From contig BLAL01000075.1 in NCBI GenBank assembly GCA_015698045.1, positions 310,001 through 374,000 on the forward strand: a stretch of 64,000 nucleotides of DNA, given 5' to 3'. The notes below the pieces were generated by a model that saw only the letters and a program-made list of their open reading frames with translations, was not told where the DNA came from and searched no databases. Each line of letters opens with the position of its first letter. Within the stretch, counting starts at the first letter, position 1. Positions 57,601-64,000 of this stretch are shown here, one piece after another. Made by a program: the position numbers and the translations under genes. The stretch is from Rhizophagus clarus (lineage: Eukaryota; Glomeromycota; Glomeromycetes; Glomerales; Glomeraceae).

Positions 57601-60600
57601 AAACAACCTTGCTTTAATGTATGAAAATGGGAAAGGCGTCGATAGAAATTATAATAAAGCTATAGAATTATATCAAAGAGCAACAAATTTAGGAAATATT
57701 AATGCTCAATATAATCTTGCTATAATGTATGAAAGTGGAAAAGGTGTTTATAAAAATTATAATAAAGCTATCGAATTATATGAAAAAGCAGCTAATTTAG
57801 GAAATATTAGCGCTCAATATAATCTTGCTCAAATATTTAAGGATGTTAATAAAGATTATGAAAAAGCTATTTATTGGTATGAGAAAGCAGCCAATTTAGG
57901 AGATAGTACTTCTCAACTTAAACTTGCTATAATGTATGAAACCGGAGAAGGTGTAAATAAAGATTATGAAAAAGCTATTTATTGGTATGAAAGAGCGGCC
58001 AATTCAGGCGATAGTATTGCTCAATATAATCTTGCTATAATGTATAAAAATGGAAGAGGTATTAATAAAGATTATAAAAGTGCAATTTATTGGTATGAAA
58101 AAGCAGCTAACTCGGGGGATAGTATTGCTCAATATAATCTTGCTTATATGTATAAAAATGGAGAGGGTGTTGATAAAGATTATGAAAAAGCCATTTATTG
58201 GTATGAGAAAGCAGCAAATTCTGGAGACATTGTTGCTCAATATAATCTTGCTTTGATGTACGAAAATGGTAAAGGTGTCGATGAAGATTATGAAAAAGCT
58301 ATTTATTGGTATGAAAAAGCAGCTAATATGGGTGATAATATTTCTCAATACAATCTTGCTTTGATGTATGAAAATGGAAAAGGTGTTGATAAAGATTATA
58401 AAAAAGCTATTGAATTATATGAAAAAGCAGCAAGTTCTAGTAGTAATTATGTTCAAAATGACCTTGCTTTAATATATGAAGATTATAACAAAGTTATTGA
58501 ATTATGTCAAAAAGCAGCGAATTTAGGAAGTAGCAGTGCTCAGTATAACCTTGCTATGATGTATTATTATGGAAAAGGTATTGATAAAGATTATAAAAAG
58601 GCTATTTATTGGTATGAAAAAGCAGCAAATTTGGGAGATATTAATGCACAATACAATCTTGCTTTAATGTACGAAAATGGTAAAGACGTTGACAAAGATG
58701 ATAAAAAAGCAGTTTTTTGGTATAAAAAAGCAGCGGACCAAGGGGATAGTGCCGCGCAATATAATCTCGCTTTAATGTATGAAAATGGAATAGGTGTTAA
58801 TAAAGATTATAAAAAAGCCATTGAATTATATCAAAAAGCAGCTGATTTAGGAGATAGTAGTGCTCAAAACAATCTTGCACTGATGTATGAAAATGGAAAA
58901 GGTGTTAACAAAAATTTTTATAGAGCATATATATTATATCAAAAAGCAGCAAATTTAGGAAGTGTTAATGCACAATATAATCTTGCTTTGATATATGAAA
59001 CTGGAAAATATGTTAAACAAAATTATAAGAATGCTTTTGAATTATATCAGAAAGCAGCAAGATTAGGAAGTAGCAATGCACAAAATAATCTTGCTATAAT
59101 GTATGAAAATGGTAAAGGCATTGATAGAAATTACGAAAAAGCTATTTATTGGTATGAAAAAGCAGCAAAATTAGGAAGTATTCATGCTCAATATAATCTT
59201 GCTATAATCTATGAGAGCGGAAAAGGTGTTAGTAAAGATTATGGCAAAGCCATTGAATTATATCAGAAAGCGGCTGATTTAGGAAATAGTAGTGCTCATT
59301 ATAATCTTGCTCTAATATATGAAAATGAAATGGGTGTTTATAAAGATTATGGTAAAGCCATTGAATTGTATCAGAAAGCAGCCAATTTAGGAAACAGTAG
59401 TGCTCTAAACAATCTTGCTATAATGTATGAAAATGGAAAAGGCGTTTATAAAGATTATAATAAAGCCATTGAATTATACAAAAAAGCAGCAGATTTAGGA
59501 AATAGCAATGCTCAAACTAATCTCGCTCTAATATATAAAAATGGAAAAGGCATTGATAAAGATTATAAAATGACCATTGAATTATTCCAGAAAGCAGCAA
59601 ATTCAGGGAATATTAATGCTCAAAATAATCTTGCTCTAATGTATAAAAATGGAGAGGGCGTTAATAAAGATTATAAAAAGGCTATTTATTGGTATGAAAA
59701 AGCGGCAAATTTTGGAAGTGTTAGTGCTCAGTATAATCTTGCTACGATGTATGAAAATGGAAAAAATACTAATAAGAACTATAAAAAAGCTATTTATTGG
59801 TATGAAAAAGCAGCCAGTTTTGGAAATACCAGTGCTCAATATAATCTTGCTCTTATGTATGAAAATGGGAAAGGCGTTGATAGAGATTCTAAAAAAGCCA
59901 TTTATTGGTATGAAGAAGCAGCAAAATTAGGGAGCATTAAGTCTCAATATAACCTCGCTACAATATATAAAAATGGAGTAGGTGCGGATAAAGATTACAA
60001 AAAAGCTACCTATTGGTATGAAAAAGCAGCTAATTTAGGAGATAGTGCTTCTCAATTTAATCTTGCTATGATGTATGAAAATGGAGAAGGTGTTGATAAA
60101 GATTATGAAAAAGCTATTTATTGGTATGAAAAAGCAGCCAATTCAGGTGATAATATTGCTCAATATAATCTTGCTTTAATATATGAAGGTATAAATAGAG
60201 ATTATGAAAAAGCTATTTATTGGCATGAAAAAGCGGCTAATTCAGGAAGTATTAATGCTCAATACAATCTTGCTCTAATATATGAAAATGGAGAAGGTGT
60301 TAAAGATTACGAAAAAGCAATTTATTGGTATGAGAAAGCGGCAAATTCTGGAGACAGTATTGCTCAATATAATCTTGCCCTAATATATGAAGATGGAAAA
60401 GGTATTGAGAAGAATTATAATAAAGCCATTGAATTATATCAGAAAGCAGCCGATTTAGGAAATAGTAGTGCTCAAAATAATCTTGCTATAATGTATGAAA
60501 ATGGAAAAGGTGTTGATAAAAATTATAAAAGAGCGATTGAATTATACAACAAGGCGGCAAATTTAGGAAACACTAATTCTCAAAATAATCTTGCTTTAAT

Positions 60601-61186
60601 GTATAAAAATGGAGTGGGCATTGATAAAGATTATAAAAAAGCTATTTATTGGTATGGGAAAGCAGCAAATTTAGAAAGCATTGATGCACAGTATAACCTT
60701 GCTACAATGTATGAAAATGGAAAAGGTGTCGGTAAAAATTATAAAAAAGCTATTTATTGGTATGAAAAAGCAGCCAATTTAGGAAATGTTAGAGCTCAAT
60801 ATAGTCTTGCTTTAATACATGAAAATGGAAAAGGCATTAATAAAGATTATGGGAAAGCTATTTATTGGTATGAAAAGGCAGCCAATTTAGGAAGTAGTGG
60901 TGCTCAAAATAAACTCGCAGTTATATATGAAAGTGGAAAAGGTGTTGTTAAAGATTACAAAAAAGCCGTTGAGCTTTACCAAAAAGCAGCAGATTTAGGA
61001 AACAGCAAAGCTCAATATAAACTTGCTCAAATATATGAAAGTGGAAAAGGTGTTAACAAGGACATAAATCAAGCAATTTATTGGTATAAAAAATCTGCTA
61101 ATCAAGGTAATCAGGTTGCTCAAAATAAATTAAATATGCCTAAAATCAAGAATAGAATGAAAATGAATTCATGTATAATAAATTAA
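54656..61186 (+). CDS. Protein kinase-like domain fused to about 46 Sel1 repeats
   Basis: Exons 54656-54889, 54967-55039, 55127-55302, 55378-55726 and 55890-61186; total 6129 nt, 2042 residues; every join keeps the frame. Kinase domain, residues about 30-300: glycine loop GSGKFGKV, lysine in VALKFF, hinge VMEYADSGTL, DFG present, but the catalytic loop reads HHDMHPNS where the usual TKL form is HRDLHPDN. The arginine of HRD and the magnesium-binding asparagine are both replaced, so reduced or no phosphotransfer is likely. From about residue 395 to the end run roughly 46 Sel1-type repeats of 36 residues (consensus YENGKGVDKDYKKAI, YWYEKAANLG, AQYNLALM), a solenoid for protein binding. Most Sel1 proteins have far fewer. 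Introns are confined to the kinase part. Probable scaffold in signalling; partners unknown. Confidence 0.88.
55754..55827. mobile_element. Very short inverted-repeat element in kinase intron 4
   Basis: Perfect 13-bp inverted repeat ATCCGCCAGTCAA ... TTGACTGGCGGAT over 74 bp, lying inside the 163-bp intron 55727-55889. Without it the intron would be about 90 bp, like its neighbours. A second small palindrome (ATGATCACAT) is at the centre. Target duplication not clear. Confidence 0.65.
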
Positions 61187-61857
61187 CATTAAAAAAAATT
61201 TATTCTTTAATAATTAGTATGAAATTTTGATTTTAAATTATTTGTTTTGATTTAAAAAGCTAATATAATTTTTTTGATTATTAACATCTCCTATGCTCAT
61301 AAGCTATTCATAATTCTGCATTCTGTTATATATATATTGATATTTTATTCAATTTTGCTCAGCAATTGTTTAGGCACCACTTTTGTGTGTCAGGTTCGTG
61401 ACGTGGCAAATTTTAAAAAATACATCATTAAGGTTTTTTTTTCTACATATTAGTAAAGCTTTCAAACTTGTGTTATAGATGTAATTTGAAGTTTACTTAG
61501 GTTTTTAATGCCGATTTTGATTTACATATAAATTATTGATTATATCGTCTTTGTCGTTTCCAAAATGGATTTCGTGAAAAAAATATTTTTGTTAAATAAA
61601 TCTATAATGATATTAAAATCGCCTTTGCCGCTCTAAGTAACTTGAAGAGCAGCCACGATACATTTACCTAGTAATTTTTGAGGTTATATGTTACTAAGAA
61701 AATGTTTTTCTTTAAGATTTTTGTCGCGTCAAAATCTGCTGGCTGCGTTACAAACTTGGTACACAAAAAACAAATGTTTGTAATCATTTAATAATTAATT
61801 GTCTTGTAGTCATGTCCTGTTTGGCTGTTTGTAACCATCTATAATGTGTACTAATTA
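61187..61857. other. 3' flank of the Sel1 kinase gene
   Basis: AT-rich, no gene. A poly-T stretch near 61433 and no canonical AATAAA close to the stop; TTTAATAATTAG at 61207 could serve. Nothing else seen. Confidence 0.4.
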
Positions 61858-62219
61858 CAGTCTAACTTCGATTTACCGATATCCGATATACCGATATACC
61901 GATATATAAGCAATGATAAAGAAAAATATATCTAATTCAAGTAGAAGTGCGTGTGATTAAGCAAAAAATCTACTTTATAAACACCTTGGTAGACATAACT
62001 ATTATTTCAGTAAGTATTCAAAATAAAAGGGTAATATTTAAATAGAACAGTTAGAGTGACGAATGGGCTATTACCTACAATCTAAGATATTAAAAATTCG
62101 ATATAACGATGTGTCTTCATTTTCCCACCATATATTAGAGCATAATCAGCATATAAATAACGATATTTTTTCCAAATTTCATATGATTTCCTACGTATCG
62201 TTATATCGCAGTTTGACTG
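61858..62219. mobile_element. Tc1/mariner or pogo-like MITE, 362 bp
   Basis: Ends CAGTCTAACTTCGATTTACC and, reversed, CAGTCAAACTGCGATATAAC, flanked by TA on both sides (61856-61857, 62220-62221). TA target duplication and CAGT termini are typical of Tc1/mariner/pogo. The left end contains tandem CCGATATA units. No transposase inside; the open frame at 62063-62275 is not supported. Confidence 0.8.
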
Positions 62220-62221
62220 TA

Positions 62222-62720
62222 TCCTATAATTTACTAATACTCAAATTTGTAAAAGGGTTAGGTGAAATTAACTAAATTGCTGGTCATAAAAATTAATACA
62301 ATCGTAATAACATTCAAATAATGGACCAATGGATTTTGTCTAAATTTAATTGGATGATTGGATTATATTTTTTTCCAATTGCTTATATTTATGCTTAACA
62401 GAATTACAGTCGGGTTAAAATTAGCCTGATTTTTAGCTTATATTTAAGCCATTTAATAGCGCTGATAATTAACTTTTCAACCACGTTGCTTTGCAATAAT
62501 TGCTTTATTTAAAGCTATTTAATGTCATTTTTAGTAAGTGATTTTAGATATTTTTTAATTTATATTTAAATAAAAACGCAATTTTAGCCTTTTTTTCGCA
62601 ATATATTTTCAATGTAGTTACATTTTATTAGGCTATTATTAAAGATTATACATATTGCATCCATTGCGTAACAAACTAATAAAATTCAAGTCTATAAATT
62701 TTAAATTAGAATTATTTTAA
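62222..62720. other. Intergenic, no feature seen
   Basis: AT-rich DNA between two MITEs. No motif, RNA or protein-like frame. Confidence 0.4.
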
Positions 62721-62957
62721 GGATTTTGTTTTTTTTTTCGTGCCTGCGATACATCGCACCCTGAACACTCTGGGCAAAATTACGGCAATGCCGGGCAAAA
62801 TTAAACATGTGACATTTAACTAGGGCGTGAACAATAGATTTTTTACAATTGAAAAAATTGTCCACAGAATACATATAAAAAAATGAAAGGGAAAGGGTGT
62901 AACACAGGTGACAAAAAAGGGTGCGATGCATCGCAGGTGCGAAAATGATTAAACCCT
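62721..62957. mobile_element. MITE copy B, 237 bp
   Basis: Shares order and sequence with copy A at 22197-22438 (GCGATACATCGCACCC at the left, GGGTGCGATGCATCGCAGGT at the right, CTCTGGGCAAAATTACGG inside). Flanked by the 8-bp direct repeat TATTTTAA (62713-62720, 62958-62965), indicating hAT-type mobilisation. Confidence 0.88.
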
Positions 62958-63061
62958 TATTTTAAATAAAATTTTGTTACAATGAAGAAAATAAATTTTT
63001 TTTTTTAAAAAAAAAATTGTTGATAAAACCTCAAGCATAAAATAATGACAAACCTTATCAG

Positions 63062-63290
63062 TTATCTATACAATTCTTTTAAATTGAAATCATTTTGTAT
63101 ATCCATAGGTCGCAAAACCATGCTGCTATAATGAACATCTTGTCTTACTATTATAATATTTGATGATCGTGATATAATAGAAATTTGATGAATTCGACCC
63201 AAGGATTGTTGCAAGTGTGTTGGGATGATAGATGGAGCAGCCCAATAAACTGTCACATATGATCTTCTAATTACTTCAAATAAATAAATT
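63062..63290 (-). pseudogene. Possible helicase C-terminal fragment
   Basis: Minus-strand frame VYWAAPSIIPTHLQQSLGRI then IIIVRQDVHYSSMVLRP and DIQNDFNLKELYR. The order P-S-x-x-x-x-x-L-Q-Q-x-x-G-R followed by a hydrophobic strand recalls motif VI (QxxGRAGRDG) of RecQ-type helicases with the RAGRDG part altered. No other helicase motifs are nearby. Weak call. Confidence 0.22.
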
Positions 63291-63429
63291 CATAGTCTTG
63301 GCTATTATTCCATATATTTTTGATTATTCCTTTAACAACGTCAATGCAGGTTACTGGTAATCATCATTAGATTCAACTATGGAGTACGATAATAGCTAAC
63401 TTCTTATTTAATGAGCTAAGAGAATTAAA

Positions 63430-63990
63430 AGTGGAATTTCACAAAAATTCGCCAAAGATCAGAAAATATTGGAAGGACGTGAAATATTCTTTTATAATAT
63501 TTATTGTAAAGAGGATAATGTTGTCAATAATTCATTGGTATTTCAGTGGTGTTTTCCTACTGGTACATGGACTTTGGCAGAAAGAAAAATTGATTAAGGT
63601 TCCATTATAACCTTTCTGAATGTATTAAGCTAAAATGATTCATGAAAAGAAACGATGAGCACAATCCTTTCTGAGACATTTCATATAATGTTTTAATCTA
63701 ATCAAGACTCCAAAAGACAAATAATGATTGACAGAACATTTGATAGCTTTGTAAACAGTTAATCCATTTAAACATAAAAAGAAGGAAGCAAAAGCCACTT
63801 AAGAAGGTATCAGAAAGTAGGAGGTACTATCCTTTCTCGAAGAAATTAGAAATGTCTTTGAAAAAGAAGAAAACTTCTCAGTCCGTCAAATCCAGGTTGT
63901 CAAGAGTGATTCTTATCTTCTAGAAGGGTTAATAATAGGGTTTATTGTTAGCTTTCCATCAAATGATGGCGTTTAAAATCAGAAATTTTC
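63430..63990 (+). pseudogene. Degenerate coding remnant, family unknown
   Basis: Plus-strand protein-like pieces, interrupted by stops and frame changes: ILEGREIFFYNIYCKEDN and VFQWCFPTGTWTLAERKID (ending in TAA near 63596), and, near 63830-63960, LEEIRNVFEKEENFSVRQI and SDSYLLEGLIIGFIVSFPSN. Composition and hydrophobic pattern look like real former protein, not chance. No family recognised. It runs to near the window edge. Confidence 0.35.
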
Positions 63991-64000
63991 CTAATCTTTT

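Noticed and set aside
56619..59930. Open frames opposite to or out of frame with the Sel1 repeat region
   Set aside because: They arise from the periodic Sel1 DNA repeat and recur with its period; no independent signals.

Overview
The window is strongly AT-rich eukaryotic DNA. It has short spliceosomal introns (mostly about 70-105 bp, GT...AG), F-box genes, serine/threonine or TKL-type kinases, a kinase fused to a very long Sel1-repeat tail, and a dense load of transposons. This combination fits an arbuscular mycorrhizal fungus of the Glomeromycotina, most like Rhizophagus irregularis. That assignment rests on protein style and architecture, because no rRNA or marker gene is present.

Layout. 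0-5 kb: a LINE remnant, a short terminal-inverted-repeat element and a 250-bp tandem repeat. 4.9-7.3 kb: a four-exon gene (plus strand) with nucleotidyltransferase-like motifs upstream of a TGA stop. 8.1-15.2 kb: three single-exon F-box genes on the minus strand, the first two clearly paralogous. 17.8-19.2 kb: an inverted-repeat element with a purine-rich core. 19.5-21.6 kb: a seven-exon kinase gene with a 12-nt microexon and repeated mini-exons. 21.7-23.4 kb: a hAT-like element with perfect 8-bp target duplication. 24.5-26.9 kb: decayed minus-strand genes, one holding a CACTA-like MITE. 27.0-35.0 kb: a full-length I-clade-like LINE (ORF1 with zinc knuckle; ORF2 with APE endonuclease, RT, RNase H and CCHC) bounded by a 15-bp target duplication and inactivated mostly by nonsense codons. 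36.4-37.6 kb: a 37-bp minisatellite with higher-order structure. 38.7-40.8 kb: a tandem array of intron-like units. 43.0-50.4 kb: a nest of transposons at least four deep, each layer with its own target duplication. 50.9-53.9 kb: a decayed hAT transposon with a transposase remnant. 54.6-61.2 kb: a five-exon kinase fused to about 46 Sel1 repeats, 2042 residues. 61.9-63 kb: a mariner/pogo-like MITE and a second copy of a MITE seen at 22.2 kb.

Functionally, the likely live genes are the two kinases, the three F-box genes and possibly the nucleotidyltransferase-like gene. They look like members of large lineage-specific families in signalling and ubiquitin-mediated turnover rather than an operon-like system. 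The most unusual signal is structural: tandem amplification of mini-exon/intron units, seen in coding form (the kinase tail and a minus-strand gene at 24.6-25.5 kb) and in apparently noncoding form (inside two hAT-like elements and at 38.7-40.8 kb). All exon structures and target duplications were read by eye; no alignment or database search was run.
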